The notes beneath the pieces were generated by a model. That model was given only the letters and a program-made list of their open reading frames with translations. It had not been told where the DNA came from and made no database searches. Shown one piece after another: positions 26,214-34,244 of a stretch of 64,000 nt of DNA (its first letter is position 1; each line of letters begins with the position of its first letter). The translations under genes were made by a program, and so were the position numbers. Source of the stretch: an uncultured Lachnospiraceae bacterium (GTDB taxonomy: Bacteria > Bacillota > Clostridia > Lachnospirales > Lachnospiraceae); the NCBI GenBank assembly GCA_951802115.1, contig CATOPL010000016.1, forward strand, positions 16,523 to 80,522, in the 5' to 3' direction.

Positions 26214-26248
26214 AAAAAAGTAAAAAGCAGCTACCTCGGCAGCTGCTT
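26214..26248 (-). terminator. Terminator of the MntR-type gene
   Basis: On the minus strand AAGCAGCT (26248-26241) pairs with AGCTGCTT (26232-26225), followed by a T-rich run. The hairpin includes the stop codon region of the regulator, so the coding end and terminator overlap. Confidence 0.8.
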
Positions 26249-26590
26249 GATTTTTTCAAAACTTTCATCGCTGATCACATGTTCTATTCGACAGGCATCT
26301 TTTTTTGCAGTTGCTTCGTCTACGCCGATGGAGATCAGAAACTGGGTAAGCACCAGATGTTTTTCATATATGTTCAGAGCTATCGCCAGTCCGGAACCAG
26401 TCAGAATCAGATGTCCGTTTTCGTCCAGGGTGATATACCCGTTTTCACGCAACCGTTTCATAGCGACACTGATACTGGGCTTACTGTAACCCAAATGGTT
26501 CGCCACATCAATAGAACGTACGTCTCCAAGTTCCCGGGACAGAACCAGGATGGCTTCCAGATAATCTTCCGGTGATTCCTGCATTTTCAT
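26231..26590 (-). CDS. mntR: Metal-dependent regulator, MntR/DtxR family
   Basis: A 119-residue DtxR/MntR-type repressor. The winged helix-turn-helix (about residues 7-60: DYLEAILVLS, VANHLGYSKPSISVAMKRL) is followed by the metal-binding and dimerisation region (KHLVLTQFLISIGVDEATAKKDACRIEHVIS), with the expected His, Glu and Cys positions. It lacks the SH3-like third domain of IdeR/DtxR, so it is the short form that is usually manganese- or iron-responsive; the metal is not certain. Start at 26590 with AAGGGGGAA upstream. Its likely targets (an uptake transporter) are not in the window. It is convergent with the sensor-kinase gene, and its promoter faces the vWA operon. Confidence 0.85.
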   Translation of the reverse strand: MKMQESPEDYLEAILVLSRELGDVRSIDVANHLGYSKPSISVAMKRLRENGYITLDENGHLILTGSGLAIALNIYEKHLVLTQFLISIGVDEATAKKDACRIEHVISDESFEKIKQLPR

Positions 26591-26634
26591 ATAGAATTCC
26601 CCCTTATGGCATATTGTGGATATGGACTGGTATC

Positions 26635-26663
26635 AGAATAACATATGGGCAGGGTATTTTCAA
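26635..26663 (-). promoter_or_regulatory. Promoter of the MntR-type gene
   Basis: Minus-strand TTGAAA (26663-26658) and TATTCT (26640-26635) with a 17-base spacer, 45 bases upstream of the regulator start. Confidence 0.65.
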
Positions 26664-26760
26664 TATATGTGAAAGACTCGCCAAATAACAGGTACGAAAA
26701 CGACGGTTGTCCGGATTATTGTATGTTTGTAGTCGGAGGTCAGAAAGAAGGGATGTAAAA

Positions 26761-28086
26761 ATGATAACAGGAGAAGACAGACAGACTCTGGCGGGAGAAG
26801 TGCTGAAGCTGGCGCAGCTTCATCTGCAGAAAAGACTACCGGTTTTTGGAGCGGCATTTTTGATTCCGGAAGTGAAGTGGACAGAAAAGACTACCGGTAC
26901 GGATGCAGAAATGATATACTGGAATACAGATGAACTACTGGCATTATTTAGAAAGGGAATGGCAGAGCTGGAAAGGAAATATCTGCATCTGATCTTGCAC
27001 GGTATGTACCTGCACCGGTTCCGTAAATATGACTGTCCGGAACGGATCTGGTGGCTGGCCTGTGATCTGGCGACGGAGTATCGGATTGACAGAATGCATG
27101 TTCCTGGATTTGACTGGCCGATACCGGCCGAAAGAAGCAGGTATTACCGTAAGATTAAAGAGTCCGGAGTGGTATTCTATGAGAGAACACTGACAGAATG
27201 GCTTTTGAGGGTGACGGAATCCGAACTTCAGGAACTTGAGAGGCTGTTTCGAAAAGATAATCATGAATGGTGGAAAAAAGAAACGGTTTCTGAATGGAGA
27301 AAGATGGAAAGACAGGAGCGGGCGGAAGAACTGCGGAAGCTGTCGGATGCCGTTCATCGCTGGCGTACGGTGTTTGAACAGCTGGAGATCAGACAGGAAG
27401 AACACCGAAGGCAGGCAGGAGGAAGCGCCGGCTCCCAGACCGAACAGATTGTTATTCAGAAGGAACAGGGCTATGATTATCGCCGGTTTTTAAAGCAGTT
27501 TGCAGTGAGGCAGGAGGAACTGTCTGTGGATATGGACAGTTTTGATTATATTCCATATGATTACAGCAGGAGGATGTATGAGCGGCTGGTACTTTTAGAA
27601 CCTCTGGAATATCGGGAAAGGAAAAAGCTACAGGAATTTGTGATTGCGATTGATACTTCAGGTTCCTGTTCCGGAGAGATTGTACGCCGTTTTTTGACGG
27701 AAACCTGGGAAATTTTTCAGGAAAGGGATAATTTTTTTCAGAGTATGCGGATTCATCTGATCCAATGTGACTGTCTGGTACAGGAGCATGTCTGCGTGAC
27801 CTGTGAAGAGGAGTGGAAGAATTACCTGGAACATATGACGGTAAAAGGACATGGAGATACGGATTTTACGCCGGTATTCCGGCTGGTGGATAAAATGATG
27901 CAGGAGAAGGAAGTGAAAAATTTAAAAGGACTTCTTTACTTTACAGATGGGGATGGAATTTATCCGGACCACAGACCGGAATATGATACAGCGTTTGTGT
28001 TTTTAAATGAAGAACTGAGAAAGGGCAGGGCTCCGGACTGGGCTCTGACTCTGACTCTGGATATAGAATTGGGGACTGGAAAATGA
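26761..28086 (+). CDS. vWA-like protein with DUF2201 N-terminal domain
   Basis: A 441-residue protein. The N-terminal half is a DUF2201-type putative metallopeptidase-like domain (HLILHGMYLHRFR near residue 78, the zinc-peptidase-like HxxxH pattern, and WWLACDLATEYRID). The C-terminal half is a vWA-like domain with DTSGSCSGE (MIDAS DxSxS), GHGDTDFTPVF and FTDGDG (conserved Asp). No signal peptide. Start chosen at ATG 26761 with GAAGGGATG about 8 bases upstream. The ATPase gene that follows starts with an ATGA overlap, so the two are translationally coupled. The N-terminal metallopeptidase-like fold makes this a different pair from the cluster at 10.9-21.6 kb. Function unknown. Confidence 0.85.
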   Translation: MITGEDRQTLAGEVLKLAQLHLQKRLPVFGAAFLIPEVKWTEKTTGTDAEMIYWNTDELLALFRKGMAELERKYLHLILHGMYLHRFRKYDCPERIWWLACDLATEYRIDRMHVPGFDWPIPAERSRYYRKIKESGVVFYERTLTEWLLRVTESELQELERLFRKDNHEWWKKETVSEWRKMERQERAEELRKLSDAVHRWRTVFEQLEIRQEEHRRQAGGSAGSQTEQIVIQKEQGYDYRRFLKQFAVRQEELSVDMDSFDYIPYDYSRRMYERLVLLEPLEYRERKKLQEFVIAIDTSGSCSGEIVRRFLTETWEIFQERDNFFQSMRIHLIQCDCLVQEHVCVTCEEEWKNYLEHMTVKGHGDTDFTPVFRLVDKMMQEKEVKNLKGLLYFTDGDGIYPDHRPEYDTAFVFLNEELRKGRAPDWALTLTLDIELGTGK

Positions 28087-29624
28087 ATATAAGGGAAGCG
28101 AAGGAAGAGATTGTACGAACGGTACGTGCATATACAGCAAAGGACAGCAGAGGAAGTTATCGGATTGCTCCGGTACGTCAGCGTCCTGTGCTTTTGATTG
28201 GCCCGCCGGGGATTGGCAAGACAGCGATCATGGAGCAGGCGGCGGATGAATGTCAGGTTGGGCTGCTGGCTTATACGATTACTCATCATACCAGGCAGAG
28301 CGCAGTGGGACTGCCCCAGCTGGTGACAAAGATATTTGACAAAATGGAGTGCACAATGACAGAATATACCATGAGTGAGATCGTGGGTTCTGTGTATGAA
28401 TATCAGGAACGTACCGGTTACCGGGAGGGAATCCTGTTTATTGATGAGATTAACTGCGTCTCCGAGACGCTGGCGCCGACCATGCTGCAGTTTTTACAGT
28501 ATAAAACTTTTGGAAATCACAAGGTTCCCAAAGGCTGGATCATCGTGGCGGCAGGCAATCCGCAGGAGTATAACCGGTCGGTACGGGAACTGGATATGGC
28601 GGCGCTGGACCGGGTCAGGATGCTGAAAGTAGAGGCGGATTTTTCCGTATGGAAAGATTATGCGCAGCAGCAGGGCATTCATCCGTCTGTTCTCTCCTAT
28701 CTGGAGCTTCATCCGGAACATTTTTATCAGGTAACGCTTACCAGAGAAAAGCAGGAATTTGTTACAGCAAGAGGCTGGGAGGATCTTTCCGTGCTGCTTT
28801 TCGAATATGAACGACAAAAGTTTTCTGTTGACCGAAGCTTTATGGAAGAATTTCTCCGCGTGCCGAAAATTGCTTCTGATTTTGCATCTTATTATCAGCT
28901 GTGCAGAACTTATCAGGGTGTTTACCGGATGAAAGAGCTTCTGGAGGACAGACTTACAGATGAGGAAAAAGAAACACTTAAAATACAGCTTGGGGAGACG
29001 GCAGGAGAGGTTCGGTGTGTTTTTGTTCGGCATTTGCTGTCGGCGGCATCGGAGCGGATGACTTCTTACGGCAGATATTACCGGTATCATGAAAGAGTGA
29101 AGGAGGTTCTTGCACAGTTTTCGGCCTATGTAAAAGGAGAGGGAAAAGATAATCCGGAAGGTTATCTGGAGAGACGTGCCCATGCGCTTCAGATACGCAG
29201 AGAAAATGACCTGATCAAATCCTGGGAAGAGCGGACAGAGCTGGATGTGGATGAACGGTTAAAACACCTGGTTTTTGGTTCCGGAAGGGTAAAATTTTTA
29301 GAGGAGCTGGCAGAATGCAGTGCTGCAGATGAGACGAATCTGCCTTCTGCAGGACTTCTCGAGGAGCAAAAAAAGCTTGAGGAACAAAAGGAAAAGCTGA
29401 TGAATTTTCTGAATCAGATGACAGATTTTCTGGAGGGCGCTTTTGGAAAAGATCTGGAACTTTCCGACTGGATTCATGGAATTAAAAATCATAGGGACAG
29501 TCGGCTGATTGCATTTAAGCGGCCGGATCTGGAAAGTTTTCTGGATCAGAAAGAACAGGAAGCAAGACTGAGAAAAAAGATTGAACAGATGGAGGATTTA
29601 TATGAGACTGGTGATTGCAGGTGA
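28083..29624 (+). CDS. MoxR-family AAA+ ATPase, partner of the vWA protein
   Basis: A 513-residue AAA+ ATPase. Walker A GPPGIGKT is near residue 40, Walker B ILFIDEIN near residue 120, followed by the AAGNPQEYNRS sensor region and LDRVRML arginine region. Beyond about residue 260 it has a long helical tail ending in a Glu/Lys-rich coiled coil (LLEEQKKLEEQKEKLMN near residue 430) that the first MoxR protein in this window lacks. It overlaps the vWA stop (ATGA at 28083-28086), and the phosphodiesterase gene overlaps its own end. It should form a hexameric machine with the vWA protein as adaptor; the client is unknown. Confidence 0.88.
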   Translation: MNIREAKEEIVRTVRAYTAKDSRGSYRIAPVRQRPVLLIGPPGIGKTAIMEQAADECQVGLLAYTITHHTRQSAVGLPQLVTKIFDKMECTMTEYTMSEIVGSVYEYQERTGYREGILFIDEINCVSETLAPTMLQFLQYKTFGNHKVPKGWIIVAAGNPQEYNRSVRELDMAALDRVRMLKVEADFSVWKDYAQQQGIHPSVLSYLELHPEHFYQVTLTREKQEFVTARGWEDLSVLLFEYERQKFSVDRSFMEEFLRVPKIASDFASYYQLCRTYQGVYRMKELLEDRLTDEEKETLKIQLGETAGEVRCVFVRHLLSAASERMTSYGRYYRYHERVKEVLAQFSAYVKGEGKDNPEGYLERRAHALQIRRENDLIKSWEERTELDVDERLKHLVFGSGRVKFLEELAECSAADETNLPSAGLLEEQKKLEEQKEKLMNFLNQMTDFLEGAFGKDLELSDWIHGIKNHRDSRLIAFKRPDLESFLDQKEQEARLRKKIEQMEDLYETGDCR

Positions 29625-30162
29625 TCTTCACGGTTCTGCATATTTTTGCAGAAAACTTCTGGAAGCCTATGAAAGGGAGCAGGCAGATAAGCTGATATTG
29701 CTGGGAGATATTCTTTACCATGGTCCGCGCAATGATCTGCCGAGGGAATATGCACCCAAAGAAGTGATGAAAATGCTAAATGAAAGAAAATGTGAGATTT
29801 TGTGTGTGCGCGGAAACTGCGACACGGAAGTCGATCAGATGGTGCTGGAATTTCCAGTTCTGGCAGAATATGGATTTCTGTATGAAAAGGGGCGGATGTT
29901 TTTTTTAACACATGGACATGTATTTCATGAAAAAAATCTTCCGATGCTGAAAAAAGGGGATATTCTTCTGCATGGCCACACCCATGTTCCGGTCTGCAGA
30001 GAACATGAGGACTATGTTTATATGAATCCCGGCTCTGTATCCATTCCTAAAGAAGGAAGTGCGCACAGCTATATCGTCTATGAAAACGGCAGGTTTTCCT
30101 GGAAAGATCTGGAAGGAGACATGTATCTGGATTATAAGATCCGGGATTTTACAAAAATTTAA
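29602..30162 (+). CDS. Metallophosphoesterase, YfcE/MJ0936 family
   Basis: A 186-residue calcineurin-like phosphoesterase. The dimetal site motifs are in order: GDLHG (about residue 7), LLGDILYHGPRND, VRGNCD, THGH and HGHTHVP, ending MNPGS as in YfcE proteins. Such enzymes cleave small phosphodiesters; the physiological substrate is unknown. Start at 29602 (ATG after GATGGAGG), overlapping the last bases of the MoxR gene by 23, so it is in the same operon. It is followed after 58 bases by larB. Confidence 0.9.
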   Translation: MRLVIAGDLHGSAYFCRKLLEAYEREQADKLILLGDILYHGPRNDLPREYAPKEVMKMLNERKCEILCVRGNCDTEVDQMVLEFPVLAEYGFLYEKGRMFFLTHGHVFHEKNLPMLKKGDILLHGHTHVPVCREHEDYVYMNPGSVSIPKEGSAHSYIVYENGRFSWKDLEGDMYLDYKIRDFTKI

Positions 30163-30220
30163 TGGAAAATGCGGGAAGAAAAAGGTATACTGTCTAAGTG
30201 TATATAAAGGAGCGGATTGT

Positions 30221-30982
30221 ATGGATGTAAATGTGATTTTGGAACGTGTGAAATCCGGTGCAATGGAGATACAGGAGGCAGAAGAACTTTTGAAAAAGCT
30301 TCCCTATGAAGATTTGGGTTACGCAAAAATCGATCACCACAGAAAAGTCCGTCAGGGTTTTGAGGAGGTTATTTACTGTCAGGGAAAAGAGATCGGGCAT
30401 CTGGTGGGGATCTGCAGACGCATGACAGAGGAACGGATCAATGTACTTGGAACCAGGGCCTCAGAAAAGCAGGCAGAAGCGGTTATAAAGGAACTGCCGG
30501 CATTTTCCTATGAACCGGTATCACGACTTTTAAAAGCAGAATTCAGGAAGCCGAAGGCCATTGGGAAGATCGTGGTCTGTACCGGTGGAACTGCTGATAT
30601 TCCGGTGGCAGAAGAAGCAGCAGGCGCAGCTGAATTTTTCGGAACCAATGTGGCACGGCTGTATGACGTAGGAGTTGCGGGGATACACCGGCTTTTGAAA
30701 AATCTGGATGTGTTCGTGGCTGTAAACTGTGTCATTGCTGTAGCCGGTATGGAGGGAGCTCTTCCTGGTGTAGTTGCCGGCCTCGTGGATGTGCCGGTGA
30801 TTGCAGTGCCAACCAGCGTGGGATACGGAGCCAGCTTCGGAGGTCTTTCCGCCCTTCTGACGATGATCAATTCGTGTGCTAACGGCATTACTGTGGTAAA
30901 TATCGACAATGGATATGGAGCCGGATATGTGGCGACTCAGATCAATCGACTGGCGGTGCGTGGTTATGAAAAGAATCAGTAA
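30221..30982 (+). CDS. larB: Nickel pincer cofactor biosynthesis protein LarB
   Basis: A 253-residue LarB. The N-terminal part has LPYEDLGYAKIDHHRKVRQG (GYAKIDHHR motif), and the C-terminal PurE-like domain has VCTGGTADIPVAEEA, GVAGIHRLL and SVGYGASFGGLSALL. LarB carboxylates nicotinic acid adenine dinucleotide as the first step in making the nickel pincer nucleotide used by lactate racemase and relatives. Start at ATG 30221 after AAAGGAG (30206-30213). larC and larE, needed for the rest of the pathway, are not in the window. The cardiolipin-synthase gene begins 17 bases before its stop. Confidence 0.9.
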   Translation: MDVNVILERVKSGAMEIQEAEELLKKLPYEDLGYAKIDHHRKVRQGFEEVIYCQGKEIGHLVGICRRMTEERINVLGTRASEKQAEAVIKELPAFSYEPVSRLLKAEFRKPKAIGKIVVCTGGTADIPVAEEAAGAAEFFGTNVARLYDVGVAGIHRLLKNLDVFVAVNCVIAVAGMEGALPGVVAGLVDVPVIAVPTSVGYGASFGGLSALLTMINSCANGITVVNIDNGYGAGYVATQINRLAVRGYEKNQ

Positions 30983-32498
30983 GATCCTCAAAAGCAGGCT
31001 GGTTTTTGTGGGGCTTGCCATATTGCTGCAGGTACTTTGGTGGGCGCTTTTTGTCGGCAGACTGACCCGGTATTCGATGTTCATCAATGCGCTTTTTCGA
31101 ATTGTCAGCATCAGTATTCTTCTGTATTTAATACGGAAAGATGAAAACTCATCTTATAAAATTGCCTGGATCATTGTGGTCATGGGAGTTCCGCTGTTCG
31201 GAGGAATCCTCTATGTGATGATAGGAAATAAAAAGCCGAGTAAACGTCTGGCTGTGAAGATGGCGGCTGTAAAAGCAGAGATGAAAAGCTCCATGGCCCA
31301 GAATCAGTGGATCTTAAAGGAGATACAGGCGCAGGACCCGGCAGCGGCGGGAAATATCCGCTATATTGGAGAGTTTGGTCCCTATCCGGTGTGGAAAAAT
31401 ACAGAAGTTACTTATTATCCGTTAGGAGAAGAGATGTTTTCTGCCATGCTGGAAGATCTGAAAAAAGCAGAGCATTATATTTTTCTTGAATATTTCATCA
31501 TTCAGGAAGGCCTTATGTGGGACTGGATTCTGGAGATTCTGGAACAGAAAGTAAAAGAAGGGGTGGATGTACGGCTGATCTATGACGATGTAGGCTGCGT
31601 CTCTCTGCTCCCGTTTCATTATGCGGATACTATGGAGAAAAAAGGGATTAAATGTCTTGCATTCAACCGTTTTATCCCGATGATCTCCCTGGTTATGAAC
31701 AATCGGGATCACAGAAAGATCATGGTGATAGACGGCCATACGGCTTATAACGGCGGAATCAATCTGGCGGATGAATATATTAACAAGAAACTGCGGTTTG
31801 GACACTGGAAAGATACCGGAGTTCGAATCCATGGGGATGCAGTCTTTAACTTTACCCTGATGTTTCTGGAAGTATGGAATGCATTCAAAGTGCCGGATCT
31901 GGATTACAGCATTTTCAGGCCGCGCAGATGGCATGAAGAGACATTTGAGAGCGACGGATATGTTGCGCCGTATGCGGATACGCCTCTGGATAACGAGTCG
32001 CTGGGAGAAAATGTCTATATCAATATTCTGAATCAGGCGAAAGACTATGTGTATATTGCGACTCCTTATCTGCTGATCAGTGATGAAATGGAAAATGCGC
32101 TCTGTCTGGCGGCAAAACGGGGAGTGGATGTCCGCATTCTGATGCCTGGTATTCCGGATAAGCCCACCGTGTTTTTTATGGCCAAATCTTATTATCCGCC
32201 GCTTTTAAAAGCAGGAGTGCAGATTTATGAATATACACCGGGATTTGTACATGCCAAATCTTATGTATGCGATGACAGAATTGCGACGGTAGGCACGATC
32301 AACATGGACTTTCGGAGTCTGTATCTGCATTTTGAATGTGGAACGTTTCTCTACAGATGCAGGGCAGTGCTGGATGTGAAAAAAGATATGGAGGAGTGTT
32401 TTCCTCAATGTCATCAGGTTACTCCCGGCGACTGCAGACAGGGGCTGATTGGAAATATGCTGACTTCAGTACTTCGGGTACTGGCGCCGCTGATGTAA
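30966..32498 (+). CDS. cls: Cardiolipin synthase
   Basis: A 510-residue phospholipase-D-type cardiolipin synthase. Two N-terminal membrane helices (about residues 9-31 and 37-55, then IVVMGVPLFGGILY) anchor it, and two HKD motifs follow: NRDHRKIMVIDG and VHAKSYVCDD, the catalytic His/Lys/Asp of the two half-sites. It condenses two phosphatidylglycerol molecules into cardiolipin and glycerol. Start chosen at ATG 30966, overlapping larB by 17 bases, because this gives a MKR start and a normal length; an in-frame start at 30909 would add a non-homologous tail. Confidence 0.93.
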   Translation: MKRISKILKSRLVFVGLAILLQVLWWALFVGRLTRYSMFINALFRIVSISILLYLIRKDENSSYKIAWIIVVMGVPLFGGILYVMIGNKKPSKRLAVKMAAVKAEMKSSMAQNQWILKEIQAQDPAAAGNIRYIGEFGPYPVWKNTEVTYYPLGEEMFSAMLEDLKKAEHYIFLEYFIIQEGLMWDWILEILEQKVKEGVDVRLIYDDVGCVSLLPFHYADTMEKKGIKCLAFNRFIPMISLVMNNRDHRKIMVIDGHTAYNGGINLADEYINKKLRFGHWKDTGVRIHGDAVFNFTLMFLEVWNAFKVPDLDYSIFRPRRWHEETFESDGYVAPYADTPLDNESLGENVYINILNQAKDYVYIATPYLLISDEMENALCLAAKRGVDVRILMPGIPDKPTVFFMAKSYYPPLLKAGVQIYEYTPGFVHAKSYVCDDRIATVGTINMDFRSLYLHFECGTFLYRCRAVLDVKKDMEECFPQCHQVTPGDCRQGLIGNMLTSVLRVLAPLM

Positions 32499-32546
32499 GT
32501 GCGGGATAATTTCAGACAGGATAAAAAGACAGAGTGGAGGGGTAGG

Positions 32547-32972
32547 ATGAACGTATTGTTTTTTTTGACGCCGAAAAGTGAGGTTGCTCATCTGCATGAT
32601 GACTGGACGCTTCGGCAGGCGATTGAAAAGCTGGAGCACAGCGGTTATACGGCGGTTCCGCTGATCGACAGAAAAGGACATTATATAGGGACCGTGACAG
32701 AAGGCGATATTCTGTGGACGCTGAAGAAACGGTATGACACGAATTTAAAAACGGCAGAAAGCGTGTCTGTCCTGACAGTGGAGCGACGGATGAATTTTCA
32801 CCCGGTGTCTATCAATGCGTCTATGGAAGATCTGGTACAGATGGCGATGAACCAGAATTTTGTGCCGGTGATTGACGACAATAAAATATTTATCGGAATT
32901 GTAACGAGAAAAGATATTATCCGGTTTTGCTATGAAGGATATTTGAAAAGTAAAAAAGTTCAGGAGGAATAG
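32547..32972 (+). CDS. CBS-domain protein
   Basis: A 141-residue protein made of two CBS motifs (about residues 8-70 and 80-135; signature stretches AVPLIDRKGHYIGTVTEGDIL and VPVIDDNKIFIGIVTRKDIIRF). A pair of CBS motifs forms a Bateman module that binds adenosine nucleotides and usually regulates a partner; as a stand-alone protein its partner is unknown. GGAGGGGTAGG lies directly upstream of ATG 32547. It is 4 bases ahead of the YqeY gene and probably co-transcribed with it. Confidence 0.85.
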   Translation: MNVLFFLTPKSEVAHLHDDWTLRQAIEKLEHSGYTAVPLIDRKGHYIGTVTEGDILWTLKKRYDTNLKTAESVSVLTVERRMNFHPVSINASMEDLVQMAMNQNFVPVIDDNKIFIGIVTRKDIIRFCYEGYLKSKKVQEE

Positions 32973-32976
32973 AAAG

Positions 32977-33414
32977 ATGAGACTGGAAATCTTACAGAAA
33001 GCAATGATTGATGCAATGAAAGCAAAGGATAAGTCGAGAAAGGATTCCATTTCTTCACTTGTATCAGCGGTGAAAAAGGCAGGGATTGATGCGGGATGCC
33101 GGGAGGATATTCCGGAAGCTATGGTAGATCAGGTCATTTTGAAGGAAATGAAGACGGTGAAAGAACAGATAGATACCTGCCCGGCGGATCGTCCGGAGCT
33201 TCTAAAAGAGTACAAGGCACGCTATGAAGTGATGAGTGAATTTGCTCCCAGACTTTTAGATGCAGATGAGGTAAAAGCGATTCTCACAGAAAAATTTTCA
33301 GAAATACTGGCTACAAAAAATAAGGGAATGATCATGAAAACCGTGATGGCGGAGCTGAAGGGCAAAGCGGATGGGAAAGTGATCAATCAGGTGGTAGCGG
33401 AACTGACAAAATAA
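32977..33414 (+). CDS. yqeY: YqeY / GatB-like protein
   Basis: A 145-residue YqeY-family protein of normal length, homologous to the C-terminal tRNA-binding region of GatB amidotransferase. Features: MIDAMKAKDKSRKDSISSLVSAVKKA, KEMKTVKEQIDTCPADRPELLKEYKARYEVMSEF (only ends quoted here as landmarks) and the ending MKTVMAELKGKADGKVINQVVAEL. Its role is uncertain, perhaps tRNA-dependent amidotransfer or related. RBS AGGAGGA precedes ATG 32977, and it follows the CBS gene by 4 bases. Confidence 0.88.
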   Translation: MRLEILQKAMIDAMKAKDKSRKDSISSLVSAVKKAGIDAGCREDIPEAMVDQVILKEMKTVKEQIDTCPADRPELLKEYKARYEVMSEFAPRLLDADEVKAILTEKFSEILATKNKGMIMKTVMAELKGKADGKVINQVVAELTK

Positions 33415-33430
33415 CAGGGAGAATATATAA

Positions 33431-33487
33431 AATCTTAAGAAATCTTAATGGAATCTCTCTCTAATAATATGATATGATTGCTATAAT
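33431..33487 (+). promoter_or_regulatory. Promoter and probable response-regulator binding repeats
   Basis: AATCTTA at 33431 and 33441, and AATCTCT at 33452, form three AATCT repeats spaced 10 and 11 bases, one helical turn apart, as OmpR-type regulators bind. A perfect TATAAT follows at 33482-33487 with a poor -35, which is typical of an activated promoter. It lies just upstream of the response regulator, so autoregulation is likely. Confidence 0.55.
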
Positions 33488-33535
33488 TGACGCAGGAAGA
33501 CTGTAAAATACAATTTGAAAAAGAAAGGAAATCAT

Positions 33536-34240
33536 ATGATGGGGGAGAAAATACTGGTGGTGGACGACGAGCGGGAAATCGCGGATCTGGTGGCCGTCTA
33601 TCTGGAAAATGAGAACTATACGGTGCACCGGTTTTATTCAGCGGACGATGCGCTTGCCTGCATCCAGACAGAAGAGCTGGATCTGGCAATTCTGGATGTG
33701 ATGATGCCGGGGATGAGCGGTTATGATCTGTGTCGAGAGATTCGTAAAAAGAATACCTATCCAGTGATTATGCTGACGGCAAAAGATGCGGAAATTGACA
33801 AGATTACCGGATTGACGCTGGGAGCAGACGACTATATTACAAAACCGTTTCGCCCGCTGGAGATGATGGCCAGGGTAAAAGCGCAGCTTCGCAGATATAA
33901 AAAATATAATCCGGCGATTGCTCTGCAGGAAGAAAATACAGTCATCTGTCACGCGGGTCTGGTGATTGATGTGACAAGCCATGAGTGTATGCTGAATGAA
34001 CGAAAGCTGGATCTGACGCCGACAGAGTTTGAGATTTTAAAAATTTTATGTATGCGAAAAGGAAAAGTGGTCAGTTCTGAGGATCTGTTTCATGAAATCT
34101 GGAAAGATGAGTATTATCAGAAGTCTAATAATACGATAACCGTTCATATTCGTCACCTGCGGGAGAAGCTGGGAGATACAACAGAACGCCCGAAGTATAT
34201 TCATACTGTGTGGGGAGTGGGTTATAAAATTGAGAATTGA
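33536..34240 (+). CDS. VanR-like OmpR-family response regulator
   Basis: A 234-residue response regulator: receiver domain with acidic pocket VVDDERE, phosphoacceptor Asp in AILDVMMPGMSGYD, and Lys in DYITKPFRP; then a winged-helix C-terminal DNA-binding domain ending RHLREKLGD...WGVGYKIEN. The overall sequence resembles the VanR group. Start at ATG 33536 with AAAGGAA five bases upstream; ATG 33539 is an alternative. Its kinase gene follows after 4 bases. There are no vanHAX-type resistance genes near, so the pair probably acts on the cell wall or another stress (inference). Confidence 0.88.
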   Translation: MMGEKILVVDDEREIADLVAVYLENENYTVHRFYSADDALACIQTEELDLAILDVMMPGMSGYDLCREIRKKNTYPVIMLTAKDAEIDKITGLTLGADDYITKPFRPLEMMARVKAQLRRYKKYNPAIALQEENTVICHAGLVIDVTSHECMLNERKLDLTPTEFEILKILCMRKGKVVSSEDLFHEIWKDEYYQKSNNTITVHIRHLREKLGDTTERPKYIHTVWGVGYKIEN

Positions 34241-34244
34241 ATGG

